A DNA stretch of 18,549 bases from Candidatus Aminicenantota bacterium (lineage in GTDB: Bacteria; Acidobacteriota; Aminicenantia; UBA2199). The position numbers were made by a program, and so were the translations under genes. Shown here piece by piece: positions 8,615-15,167 of the stretch. The notes under the pieces were generated by a model. That model had not been told where the DNA came from and ran no database searches. It saw nothing but the letters and a program-made list of their open reading frames with translations. The stretch is from assembly GCA_030612495.1 (NCBI GenBank), contig JAUWNT010000029.1, positions 1 to 18,549 on the forward strand. Direction: 5' to 3'. Every line of letters begins with the position of its first letter. Within the stretch, counting starts at the first letter, position 1.

Positions 8615-9323
8615 AATCGCACAAATCCTTTAAAATACAATTATAACAATTTGGGCTCTTTTTACAAACATTTTTACTATGTTCCACAATCAACGAATGA
8701 AATTCATTGAAAATAATTAATTTATTAGGTTCAAGTTCATTCTTAAACACATTCTGAAATGAAGATTGCATTTCATCATAATTATCCATAACTCTATTGA
8801 AAATTCTTGAAAAAATTCTCTTCGTATAAGCATCAATCACAAAAAAAGGCAACTTAAAAGCATATAAGAGCATTGAATCAGCAGTTTCTTTACCAATTCC
8901 CCAAATTCTCAAAAGTTCTTCCCTTTTCGGAATTCTTTCATTAAGTTTTATAAAAAAATCCGTAAAAATTTTTATTTTTCTCGCTTTTTGATTAAAATAC
9001 CCGGAAGGTTTGATCTCTGACATTAATTCTTCTCTTCCAAGTTTATCTAAAATATTAAAATCAAGAAGCCCTTTTCTTTTAAGATTATCTAAAGCTTTCT
9101 CAACCTGTGTCCAACTTGTATTCTGAGTTAAAATGGCCCCAACACAGATCTCAAATTGCTGAGACCCATTTTGAGGAAAAGAATAATCTCCTGGGTGATA
9201 ACCATTCTTTAAATGTATTCCATTAGTAATTTCATCTCTCAGATCAATTAAAGGCCACCACCCCTGTGGTCCGTATTGTTGTAAGAGAATATGATAAATA
9301 TCTCTTATCTTCTTATTTTTCAT
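8607..9323 (-). CDS. Endonuclease III-family DNA glycosylase, MagIII-like (COG2231 type)
   Basis: HhH-GPD base-excision-repair glycosylase with a C-terminal 4Fe-4S motif. Visible parts: the N-terminal YGPQGWWPL and a VGAILTQNTSW segment; helix-hairpin-helix RIWGIGKETADSMLL (139-153); catalytic Asp164 in VIDAY; and Cys220-x5-Cys226-x2-Cys229-x5-Cys235. Where E. coli Nth has catalytic Lys120 (GVGRKTA) this protein has Glu146 (GIGKETA). That fits monofunctional glycosylases such as Helicobacter MagIII (3-methyladenine removal), not a lyase-active Nth. Length is 238 aa. Its ATG overlaps the preceding stop by one base (TAATG), and its end overlaps the ClpA-like start. The substrate is inferred from family resemblance only. 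Confidence 0.85.
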   Translation of the reverse strand: MKNKKIRDIYHILLQQYGPQGWWPLIDLRDEITNGIHLKNGYHPGDYSFPQNGSQQFEICVGAILTQNTSWTQVEKALDNLKRKGLLDFNILDKLGREELMSEIKPSGYFNQKARKIKIFTDFFIKLNERIPKREELLRIWGIGKETADSMLLYAFKLPFFVIDAYTKRIFSRIFNRVMDNYDEMQSSFQNVFKNELEPNKLIIFNEFHSLIVEHSKNVCKKSPNCYNCILKDLCDYD

Positions 9324-10717
9324 TAACTAGTTTTGTCAATAAATTGAAATTTTAAAAGTGTTCTCCATAATATTTCAAGATCGAGTTTAAATGTCCAATT
9401 TTGTATATAATATATGTCAAACTCAATCCTTTTATCAAGGGGAGTATTTCCTCTGAGTCCATGAACCTGAGCCCAGCCAGTAATACCCGTTTTTACCCTG
9501 TGACGAAGCATATATTTGGGAATATAACCCTTAAATTTTTCAACAAATTCAGGTCTTTCAGGTCTTGGGCCAACAAGACTCATATGTCCCATTAAGACAT
9601 TCAATAATTGTGGTAATTCATCAATTGAAAATTTTCTCAAAAACTTCCCCACATTTGTTATTCTCTCATCATTATGAGGAGACCATATAGCACCAGTGTC
9701 TCTTTCTGCATTATGAATCATAGTTCTAAATTTTATCATTCTAAAATTTCTTCCATCAAGTCCAACTCTATTCTGTATATAAAACACAGGGCCCTTTGAA
9801 TTTATCTTTATAAGTATAGAAATTATTAAAAATAGAGGAGAAAACAATACTAACCCAATAATAGTAAATAATAAGTCAAAAATCCTTTTAAAAACCAATC
9901 TCCCACCGTGAAGAGGCATATCACCGAGATTTATTGTAGGTACTCCCTCAATATGTTCCATTCCAGCTTTTAATGAAGCAATCTGAAGAATATCCGGAAC
10001 CAATTTTATATCAATTAATAAATTATTCCCAATTTTAATTAAATTCATAATTGTTTCATAATCTTTTAAAGAAAGAGCAATAAAAAGATCCGTGATAGAA
10101 TGCTTTTTTATGATTTCTTCAAGTTCATCATAAGTGCCTAACACTCCTTGCTCTTTATGTTCAGATAAGAAACCTATTACTTCTATTCCAAAATGAGAAT
10201 AATTTTTTAATTTTTCAGCTAACATTAAAGCAAAATCATTAGTACCTGCTATTAAAATCTTTGAAATTCCATTCTTTTTTAAAAAGAATTCCTTAAATAC
10301 CTTAAATATTAACAATCTAAAGCTAAAAATGAAAAAAACTGAAATAGGGATATAAATGATAAGATATATATGAGATATTTCAAAATCAATAAATCTATAA
10401 CTCTTTAAGTAACTGAAAAAAAACAGGATAATAATAGACGAGACAAAACTATTCAATAAAACAAGAAATAAATCATCAAGCCTATTTCTCCTTAATTTTA
10501 TCTTATAATATCCCTGATTAGAAAAATAAATAATTTGAACAAGGATTAGAAACGGAATAACAATTAAATATTTTAAATAATCAGGCACACCTCTTGGTGT
10601 TCCAATAAAATTTGAATAGAAACGCAACCAGAAAGTTAGATTAAAACTTAAAATAATAGCAATAATATCACCAATAATATAAATTTGAACAAGCTGTTTT
10701 CTTTTCTTTTTAATCAT
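9323..10717 (-). CDS. Polyprenyl-phosphate sugar-1-phosphate transferase (WcaJ/WbaP type)
   Basis: Membrane enzyme that starts a polysaccharide repeat unit by moving a sugar phosphate (often glucose or galactose) from a UDP-sugar to undecaprenyl phosphate. Four N-terminal TM helices (about 8-32, 47-67, 84-105, 115-138) are followed by a Rossmann-like CoA_binding_3 segment from ISKILIAGTND. A fifth hydrophobic helix (about 279-303) leads into the catalytic domain, with KFRTM, SIDELPQLLNVL, SLVGPRPE and TGITGWAQVHG. Length is 464 aa, normal for this class. The ATG overlaps the glycosyltransferase stop (ATGA), so the two are probably coupled and act in the same exopolysaccharide or O-antigen pathway. 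No flippase, polymerase or further transferases are nearby. The sugar cannot be told from sequence. Confidence 0.93.
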   Translation of the reverse strand: MIKKKRKQLVQIYIIGDIIAIILSFNLTFWLRFYSNFIGTPRGVPDYLKYLIVIPFLILVQIIYFSNQGYYKIKLRRNRLDDLFLVLLNSFVSSIIILFFFSYLKSYRFIDFEISHIYLIIYIPISVFFIFSFRLLIFKVFKEFFLKKNGISKILIAGTNDFALMLAEKLKNYSHFGIEVIGFLSEHKEQGVLGTYDELEEIIKKHSITDLFIALSLKDYETIMNLIKIGNNLLIDIKLVPDILQIASLKAGMEHIEGVPTINLGDMPLHGGRLVFKRIFDLLFTIIGLVLFSPLFLIISILIKINSKGPVFYIQNRVGLDGRNFRMIKFRTMIHNAERDTGAIWSPHNDERITNVGKFLRKFSIDELPQLLNVLMGHMSLVGPRPERPEFVEKFKGYIPKYMLRHRVKTGITGWAQVHGLRGNTPLDKRIEFDIYYIQNWTFKLDLEILWRTLLKFQFIDKTS

Positions 10718-11799
10718 AAAACTTTTTCAATAAATGTTTTTAATTTATCCTTAAAAATTTGCTTTGAGAACCTTAAACTACTTTTTCTTATATATAAAGG
10801 TTCTATTGTCAATCTTTCAAAATCATTGATCGCTTTTTTTATATCATTAATAGTCTGATTCTCAAACAAGATCCCTGTTTTACCTTCCTCTACAATATCA
10901 AGCACGCCCCCTTTTTTATAAGCTATAACAGGGATGCCACAACACTGAGCTTCAACAAATGCAATACCAAAATCCTCAATACCTGCAAAAATAAAAGCCT
11001 TTGCATCCTGATATAAACCTTTTAATTCTTCATTAGTTACATCCTTCTTAAATTCAATATTTTTAGAAGCAATTTTCTTTAATTTTCTCTCTTCAGGTCC
11101 TTTTCCAACTATAATTAGCTTTTGTCCAATTTCATTAAATGTTTCTATAAGTAAACGAGTGTTTTTATATGGAACCAAAGCAGAAACTGTTAAAAAATAT
11201 TTTTTTTGCGGATTTTCTGAAGGTCTGAAAAAATCAACATCAACAGGTGGATGTATTATACATGATTCTCTTTTGTAATATTTCCAGATCCTCTCCCTTA
11301 CAAAATTTGAAATCGCAACAAAATTATCAACCCTTGATGAACTTGTTACATCCCATATTCTTAATTTTGATATTTGATGCTTTATGAAAAATTTTTTAAT
11401 TCCAAATGTTTTGCCAAAATAACTAAAATACTGATCCCATGCGTATCTCATCGGGGTAAAAGTATAACTTATATGAGCAGAACCGGGAAATGGAATAATG
11501 CCCTTTGCAACACAGTGTGAGTTACTAATTATTAGATCATAATTTTTTAAGTTAAACTCCTCTATTGCTGGGGGTAAAAAGGGTAAAAAATAACGGTAAT
11601 TATTTCTTATAAATCTACACCTGTTTAAAGATGAAGTAAAAATTTTATGAGATTTTATTTTGTCTGAAATCTTATTTTTTTCTAAAAATAATGTAAAAAT
11701 ATCAGCATCCGGGAAAATATCCAGCAAAACTTCCAGGACCTTTTCCCCTCCTCTCATTCCATTTAACCAATCATGTATTATTGCAACTTTTTTTATCAT
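10714..11799 (-). CDS. GT4-family glycosyltransferase (GT-B fold)
   Basis: Retaining glycosyltransferase, probably adding the second sugar after the neighbouring sugar-phosphate transferase. The N-terminus reads KKVAIIHDWLNGMRGGEKVLE, typical of a GT4 subgroup (WbaZ-like). Then come the SYTFTPMRYAWDQYF segment (111-125), the nucleotide-sugar half from YFLTVSALVPYKNT, VGKGPEERKL, and the E-x7-E motif at Glu275 and Glu283 in EDFGIAFVEA. I start at the ATG at 11799, giving 361 aa. A TTG 105 bases upstream would add 35 residues with no homology-like character and would run through a plausible promoter. The chosen ATG has no ribosome site. First gene of the four-gene overlapped unit. Confidence 0.9.
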   Translation of the reverse strand: MIKKVAIIHDWLNGMRGGEKVLEVLLDIFPDADIFTLFLEKNKISDKIKSHKIFTSSLNRCRFIRNNYRYFLPFLPPAIEEFNLKNYDLIISNSHCVAKGIIPFPGSAHISYTFTPMRYAWDQYFSYFGKTFGIKKFFIKHQISKLRIWDVTSSSRVDNFVAISNFVRERIWKYYKRESCIIHPPVDVDFFRPSENPQKKYFLTVSALVPYKNTRLLIETFNEIGQKLIIVGKGPEERKLKKIASKNIEFKKDVTNEELKGLYQDAKAFIFAGIEDFGIAFVEAQCCGIPVIAYKKGGVLDIVEEGKTGILFENQTINDIKKAINDFERLTIEPLYIRKSSLRFSKQIFKDKLKTFIEKVL

Positions 11800-11812
11800 T
11801 TTTTCAGAACAA

Positions 11813-11841
11813 ATTTTACACTTTGTCCACAAATAAAGCAA
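11813..11841 (-). promoter_or_regulatory. Candidate sigma-70-type promoter for the glycosyltransferase unit
   Basis: Minus strand TTGCTT (11841-11836), a 17-base spacer, then TAAAAT (11818-11813). The predicted start falls only about 7 bases before the ATG at 11799, which would make the message almost leaderless and fits the missing ribosome site. The -35 is only moderate, and AT-rich background produces such matches easily. Confidence 0.35.
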
Positions 11842-11910
11842 ATTTCTTATTAATGACTTTATTAATGGACAACCTGATTTATCTTTAATTTTGTTAAAAT
11901 TCAAAAAATG

Positions 11911-11970
11911 CGGGTGTTTTTACTGGATAGCAAAAAAACTCGCGTGTTTTATTGACAAATAGCAAAAAAA
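11911..11970 (+). repeat. Two-copy imperfect tandem repeat before the DUF4143 ATPase
   Basis: Copy 1 (11911-11938) begins cgggtgtttt and ends tagcaaaaaaa. Copy 2 (11941-11970) begins cgcgtgtttt and also ends tagcaaaaaaa. The two are 28 and 30 bases long with a diverged centre. Copy 2 carries the -35 box of the ATPase promoter, so the repeat may be a duplicated promoter or an operator pair. Confidence 0.6.
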
Positions 11971-11980
11971 GTAGTATTAA
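11952..11980 (+). promoter_or_regulatory. Promoter of the DUF4143 ATPase; leaderless arrangement
   Basis: Perfect -35 TTGACA (11952-11957), exact 17-base spacer, -10 TATTAA (11975-11980, four of six matches). The ATG is at 11988, seven bases after the -10, so transcription should begin at or next to the start codon. No ribosome site is present. Confidence 0.6.
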
Positions 11981-11987
11981 TTAAAAT

Positions 11988-13100
11988 ATGAAAAAACGTT
12001 ATATCACTGAGCAAATAAAAACCGACTTAAAAAAAAAGATGGTGTTTGTCGCAGGAGCCAGGCAGGTAGGTAAAACTACGTTGGCTAAAAAAATACTGAA
12101 ATCAGGAAAAGGTTACTTAAGTTGGGATATCTCCGAAGACAGAGAGGCCATATTAAAGCAAGAGCTACCTTCTACAAACTTAATTATTTTAGATGAGATT
12201 CATAAATACCATTCATGGCGCAATTACCTTAAAGGATTATACGACAAATTAGGAGATAGATGTAGAATACTGGTTCTTGGCAGTGCTAAACTGGATTATT
12301 ACAGATATGGAGGAGATTCTTTACAGGGAAGGTATCATTTCTTACGACTTCATCCTTTTAGTGTTGCAGAATTAAAAATAAATACATATGATGAATTACT
12401 GGATTTACTAAAGTTAAGTGGATTTCCGGAACCATTTTTAGGTGGATCAGAAGTCGAAGCCAAACGGTGGTCAAGAGAATATCGCAATCGACTCATAAAC
12501 GAAGAAATAACAAACCTTGAAAATGTTTCTGATCTGGGAAATTTAGAGCTACTATCATTACGTCTCCCTCAACTTGTTGGTTCTCCTCTTTCCATTAACT
12601 CAATTCGAGAAGACTTACAAATCAGCCATAAAACCGTTTCAAAATGGCTAAATATACTTGAAAGAACGTATGCTATATTCAGAATTCCACCATTTGGATC
12701 CAGTAGACTCAGAGCAGTAAAGAAAGAACAAAAACATTATCATTATGACTGGTCATTGATTCCGGACCTTCCCCTACGATTTGAAAATATGGTGGCTATG
12801 CACCTATTGAAATGGGTACATTTTGAACAGGACACAAAAGGTAGAGATCTTGAATTGAAATATTTTAGAGATGTTGATGGTCGAGAGGTAGATTTTGTTA
12901 TCACAGAAAATATGAACCCAATTTATCTAATAGAAGCAAAATGGAAAGACGCTGAAATTCCCAGGGGCTTAAAATATCTTAAAAAACGTTTCCCCGATGT
13001 TAAAGCTTATCAAATTTCTGCTGCTGGTAAAAAAGATTATATAACCCTTGATGGAATACGTGTCTTACCTTCCCTTAAATTTCTGTCCACCCTGGTATAA
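11988..13100 (+). CDS. AAA_14 / DUF4143 family ATPase
   Basis: Single-protein ATPase of the widespread AAA_14 plus DUF4143 family, whose role is unsettled. Toxin-antitoxin, defence and mobile-element links have been suggested, none proven. Walker A GARQVGKT (23-30), Walker B LIILDE (65-70), LVLGSA sensor-like strand (95-100), a winged-helix-like stretch SINSIREDLQISHKTVSKW (202-220), and a C-terminal PD-(D/E)xK-like core with Glu300-Val-Asp302 and IEAK (Glu316, Lys318). It is 370 aa and complete; a later start would destroy Walker A. It is alone on the plus strand, opposite its left neighbours. Hand count of 12001-12120 gives 43 G/C of 120 (36%) against 12 of 60 in 10321-10380 and 10 of 60 in 14221-14280, which suggests acquisition. 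Confidence 0.9.
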   Translation: MKKRYITEQIKTDLKKKMVFVAGARQVGKTTLAKKILKSGKGYLSWDISEDREAILKQELPSTNLIILDEIHKYHSWRNYLKGLYDKLGDRCRILVLGSAKLDYYRYGGDSLQGRYHFLRLHPFSVAELKINTYDELLDLLKLSGFPEPFLGGSEVEAKRWSREYRNRLINEEITNLENVSDLGNLELLSLRLPQLVGSPLSINSIREDLQISHKTVSKWLNILERTYAIFRIPPFGSSRLRAVKKEQKHYHYDWSLIPDLPLRFENMVAMHLLKWVHFEQDTKGRDLELKYFRDVDGREVDFVITENMNPIYLIEAKWKDAEIPRGLKYLKKRFPDVKAYQISAAGKKDYITLDGIRVLPSLKFLSTLV

Positions 13101-13154
13101 GCTCAAAACCTATCCTGTAGATTAAATTGATAATTTTAATGATGTATTTAAAAG

Positions 13155-13190
13155 TTTAAAAGGGAGCATTGAATCATGCTCCCTTTAAAA
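13155..13190. terminator. Bidirectional hairpin terminator between convergent genes
   Basis: Perfect 11-bp inverted repeat aaagggagcat (13159-13169) / atgctcccttt (13176-13186) with a 6-base loop, flanked by ttta and taaaa runs. It lies between the ATPase stop (13100) and the stop of the convergent small gene (13200). It can serve both strands. The T tracts are short (3-4), so termination strength is uncertain. Confidence 0.7.
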
Positions 13191-13199
13191 GATAGTAAC

Positions 13200-13448
13200 T
13201 TAACTTAATAAGTTTGAATATGTATTCTTTATTCTTTTAGCTTCTTCTATTCCCTTTTCAGTAAGAATAAGTAATTGTTTATTTCTGAATTGAACAATCA
13301 AATCTTCTTCTTCCATCTCATTTAAAACTTTAAAAGGGTATCCTTTCCATGCCATGTAAATCTTTTCTCCAGGATCTTTCTTGGAATCCTCCTCCCATCC
13401 TGAAAGGTAAAGTAAAAGTAAGTTTAATTCTTTAAACTTTTCGTCCAT
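13200..13448 (-). CDS. DUF6429-like small protein
   Basis: 82-aa acidic/basic protein, predicted cytoplasmic, no signal or TM. The pattern LLLLYLSGWEED, AWKGYPFKVLNEMEEEDLI and KQLLILTEKGIEEAKRI resembles small DUF6429 proteins (an LLYLT...AWKG.D...L...GLI...LTEEG layout), which look like a single winged-helix-type fold. Function unknown. The ATG has an excellent site, GGAGGAAAA immediately upstream, so the start is secure. It follows comEA on the same strand, separated by 65 bp that hold a REP-like hairpin. It ends into the shared terminator. The family assignment is from memory of the pattern. Confidence 0.6.
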   Translation of the reverse strand: MDEKFKELNLLLLYLSGWEEDSKKDPGEKIYMAWKGYPFKVLNEMEEEDLIVQFRNKQLLILTEKGIEEAKRIKNTYSNLLS

Positions 13449-13468
13449 TTTTCCTCCTGTTTTAGTTA

Positions 13469-13507
13469 GGGGTCAGGTCTCAACATTGGACATTGAGACC
13501 TGGCCTC
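13469..13507. repeat. REP-like imperfect palindrome
   Basis: Left arm GGGGTCAGGTCTCAA (13469-13483) and right arm TTGAGACCTGGCCTC (13493-13507) pair over 15 positions, 13 Watson-Crick and two G-U, with a 9-base loop. The GGGGTCAGGTCT head resembles dispersed palindromes linked to REP-associated tyrosine transposases in many genomes (knowledge-level). It lies between comEA and the DUF6429-like gene and is clearly GC-richer than its surroundings. No T tract follows on either strand, so it is not a standard terminator. Confidence 0.65.
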
Positions 13508-13513
13508 ATAAAT

Positions 13514-13807
13514 TTAGACTGTAATTAAGTTTTTTAACCTATTGAATGTCTTCTCACCAATACCCTTTACTTTCATAAGGTCTTGAATTCGTTTAAATTT
13601 CCCATTCTTCTTTCTAAAATCAATGATTCTCTGAGCAACCTTCTCTCCAACTCTGGGTAATTTTACAAACTGATTGACTCCTGCTGTGTTAATATTAATC
13701 AGGCTTGCTTTTGAAGATGTCGTTTGAGCTGCGAATGAATTTGAGCTTAACAACAAAAAGAAACTTAAAATAACAAAAATAGATAAAACTTTTTTTAAAA
13801 CTGTCAT
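13514..13807 (-). CDS. comEA: ComEA-like secreted helix-hairpin-helix DNA-binding protein
   Basis: Periplasmic dsDNA-binding protein; ComEA proteins ratchet incoming DNA during natural transformation. A Sec signal peptide (1-27, hydrophobic FVILSFFLLL, ending SNSFAA) is followed by a short linker and tandem HhH motifs: INTAGVNQFVKLPRVGEKVAQRII (about 39-62) and VKGIGEKTFNRLKNLI (80-95). Mature size is about 70 aa, typical of short Gram-negative ComEA. I start at the ATG at 13807, preceded by GGAGGTAAAA. An upstream in-frame ATG at 13834 lacks a site and would spoil the signal peptide. It is divergent from a minor-pilin operon that carries the same upstream 13-base element. Short ComEA-like proteins also occur outside competence, so the role rests on context. 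Confidence 0.88.
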   Translation of the reverse strand: MTVLKKVLSIFVILSFFLLLSSNSFAAQTTSSKASLININTAGVNQFVKLPRVGEKVAQRIIDFRKKNGKFKRIQDLMKVKGIGEKTFNRLKNLITV

Positions 13808-13837
13808 TTTTACCTCCTGCATAAGTGAATTCATTTT

Positions 13838-13850
13838 TTATGCCAAAATT
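13838..13850 (-). promoter_or_regulatory. Shared 13-base element upstream of comEA
   Basis: On the minus strand this reads AATTTTGGCATAA, 31 bases before the comEA ATG. It is identical to the element before the pilin operon (14037-14049), in the same orientation relative to its gene. TTGGCAT followed by GG-N10-GA resembles a sigma-54 -24/-12 promoter, except that the -12 GC is GA. Confidence 0.5.
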
Positions 13851-13927
13851 CAAAAAAGGAAATATTAAAACTAAAACCTTTATCCGATAATGATCTTCAA
13901 CAATCGAGAACAAAATTCTTTCTTAAA

Positions 13928-13951
13928 TTAAGTAAACATTTATTTACTTAA
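13928..13951. promoter_or_regulatory. Palindrome in the comEA / pilin divergent intergenic region
   Basis: Perfect 9-bp arms ttaagtaaa and tttacttaa with a 6-base spacer. AAGTAAACA occurs here (13930-13938) and again at 13962-13970. It sits near the middle of the 270-bp gap between the comEA and pilin starts, a reasonable operator position. The rest of this gap (13808-14077) holds no gene that I can support. Confidence 0.35.
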
Positions 13952-14036
13952 ATTATTTTAAAAGTAAACAATTTTTAGCTTAAAAAAAAACAAATCCCTA
14001 AAGACCCTTTAATACAAAGGCTCTCTAAATTATCTA

Positions 14037-14049
14037 AATTTTGGCATAA
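14037..14049 (+). promoter_or_regulatory. Shared 13-base element upstream of the minor-pilin operon
   Basis: AATTTTGGCATAA, ending 28 bases before the ATG at 14078, an exact match to the comEA element on the other strand. GG (14043-14044), ten bases, then GA (14055-14056) gives sigma-54-like spacing with a non-standard -12. Confidence 0.5.
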
Positions 14050-14077
14050 GTTTTGATTACTTTGTTTTGGGAAGAAA

Positions 14078-14479
14078 ATGATAAAACAAAACACCTTAAT
14101 ATCAAATGTTCCAAAAAAAACAGAAAGAGGTTTTACTTTAATTGAGACCCTATTTTCTCTGCTACTTGTATTTATAGCTCTTATATTTATATCTAAAACT
14201 TTAATATTCTCAATTTATGCAAATAGAAACTCTTTAATTAGGTTCAAAATAGTTCAAAAATATGAATATTATAAATACTATTTATATTCAAGGCCATTTG
14301 ATTCAAATGAACTTAAAAAAGGCGACCACCCAAAATATGAAAATAAATTCAAAATTAATTGGATAGTAAAGAACATAACAACATCTTTAAAAAAAATCAC
14401 ACTCAAAATTTCTTATAAAGATTTAATGAAACAAAATTTTATTTATAAATCAAAATTTATAAAGGAGATAAAAAAATGA
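14078..14479 (+). CDS. Type IV prepilin-like protein, PilV/GspI-like minor pilin
   Basis: Pilin-family subunit processed by a prepilin peptidase and built into, or priming, a type IV pilus or pseudopilus. A basic leader of 18 residues (MIKQNTLISNVPKKTERG) is followed by cleavage before Phe19 in RG-FTLIETLFSLLL. Glu at +5 (Glu23) is present, and a hydrophobic helix runs to about 45. The rest is a small Tyr/Lys-rich globular part; total 133 aa. GGGAAG precedes the ATG closely. First of four tightly packed genes; the stop overlaps the next start by 4 bp (ATGA). Position and small size suggest PilV/GspI, but minor pilins cannot be assigned firmly from N-termini alone. Confidence 0.82.
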   Translation: MIKQNTLISNVPKKTERGFTLIETLFSLLLVFIALIFISKTLIFSIYANRNSLIRFKIVQKYEYYKYYLYSRPFDSNELKKGDHPKYENKFKINWIVKNITTSLKKITLKISYKDLMKQNFIYKSKFIKEIKK

Positions 14480-15165
14480 ATAATGGATTTAGCATTTTAG
14501 AGCTAATTATAGCTCTAGCTCTAACTTTAACTATTTTATCGATTGTAATCACAAATGTTTCAGAAACCTCTATAATCTCAAAAAAGATTACTTCTAAACA
14601 AGATATATTGGAATCAGTCTTTCATACTGTTGATACAATAAAAACAGATCTAACAAAATGTGGAATGAGATTACAGGAAGCTTCCAAATGCTTTAATTTT
14701 CCTTTGTTTGAACATTCGGAGAAGAGTTTTAAAGTTATCTATGGAATTTCAAGTGAAATTTTTCAAACAGATTACTTTAAAGGTGAAAAAATAATAGATG
14801 TTAATAAAAATGAATGCTTCAGAAAGGGGAAACCAGTATTGGTCTATAATATAGACAATGATGTTTTTGAATTTAATGAGGTTAAAAAATTAGAAAACGG
14901 GAAAATAATTTTATTAAAAAACTTAGAAAATGATTATTTAAAAAACTCAATAATAGTTGTTCTAAAACAGGTCAATTACAAACTATATTCAAAACAAAAT
15001 GTATTAAAAAGGAAAACAGGCAAAGGATATTTCCAACCTCTAATAGAAAATGTAACTGATTTCTATATAAAATTATTTCCAGAATCAAATTCAGTCCTCT
15101 ACAGAATCGAAGTAAATAACAAAGAACAAATAAGAGGATATATATTTTTAATAAACACAGTATAA
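14476..15165 (+). CDS. Type IV prepilin-like protein, PilW/GspJ-like minor pilin
   Basis: Very short leader MNNG, predicted cleavage before Phe5, then FSILELIIALALTLTILSIV with Glu at +5. The 229-aa protein has a large beta-rich C-terminal part typical of PilW/GspJ-size minor pilins. Two cysteines (Cys62 and Cys70, in LTKCGMRLQEASKCF) could form a disulfide. The start overlaps the previous stop and the next gene begins 2 bases after its stop. Role in the pilus tip or initiation complex is inferred from gene order (V-W-X). Confidence 0.8.
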   Translation: MNNGFSILELIIALALTLTILSIVITNVSETSIISKKITSKQDILESVFHTVDTIKTDLTKCGMRLQEASKCFNFPLFEHSEKSFKVIYGISSEIFQTDYFKGEKIIDVNKNECFRKGKPVLVYNIDNDVFEFNEVKKLENGKIILLKNLENDYLKNSIIVVLKQVNYKLYSKQNVLKRKTGKGYFQPLIENVTDFYIKLFPESNSVLYRIEVNNKEQIRGYIFLINTV

Positions 15166-15167
15166 AA

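Noticed and set aside
11800..11904. TTG-initiated 35-residue N-terminal extension of the GT4 glycosyltransferase
   Set aside because: The extension lacks glycosyltransferase features, has no ribosome site and overlaps a plausible promoter. The GT4 N-terminus (IIHDWLNGMRGGEK) starts right after the ATG at 11799.
11911..11970. Short CRISPR-like array
   Set aside because: Only two imperfect copies directly abutting, with no spacers and no cas genes in the window.
13469..13507. Intrinsic terminator of comEA
   Set aside because: The stem is strong but no T tract follows on the minus strand, and the arms fit a REP-type repeat better.
13808..13834. Upstream ATG for comEA (MNSLMQEVK...)
   Set aside because: The ATG at 13807 has a near-perfect GGAGGT site and places the signal peptide at the very N-terminus.
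13838..14049. Calling the shared element a certain sigma-54 promoter
   Set aside because: The -12 position is GA in both copies, not the nearly invariant GC. Reported as a shared element only.
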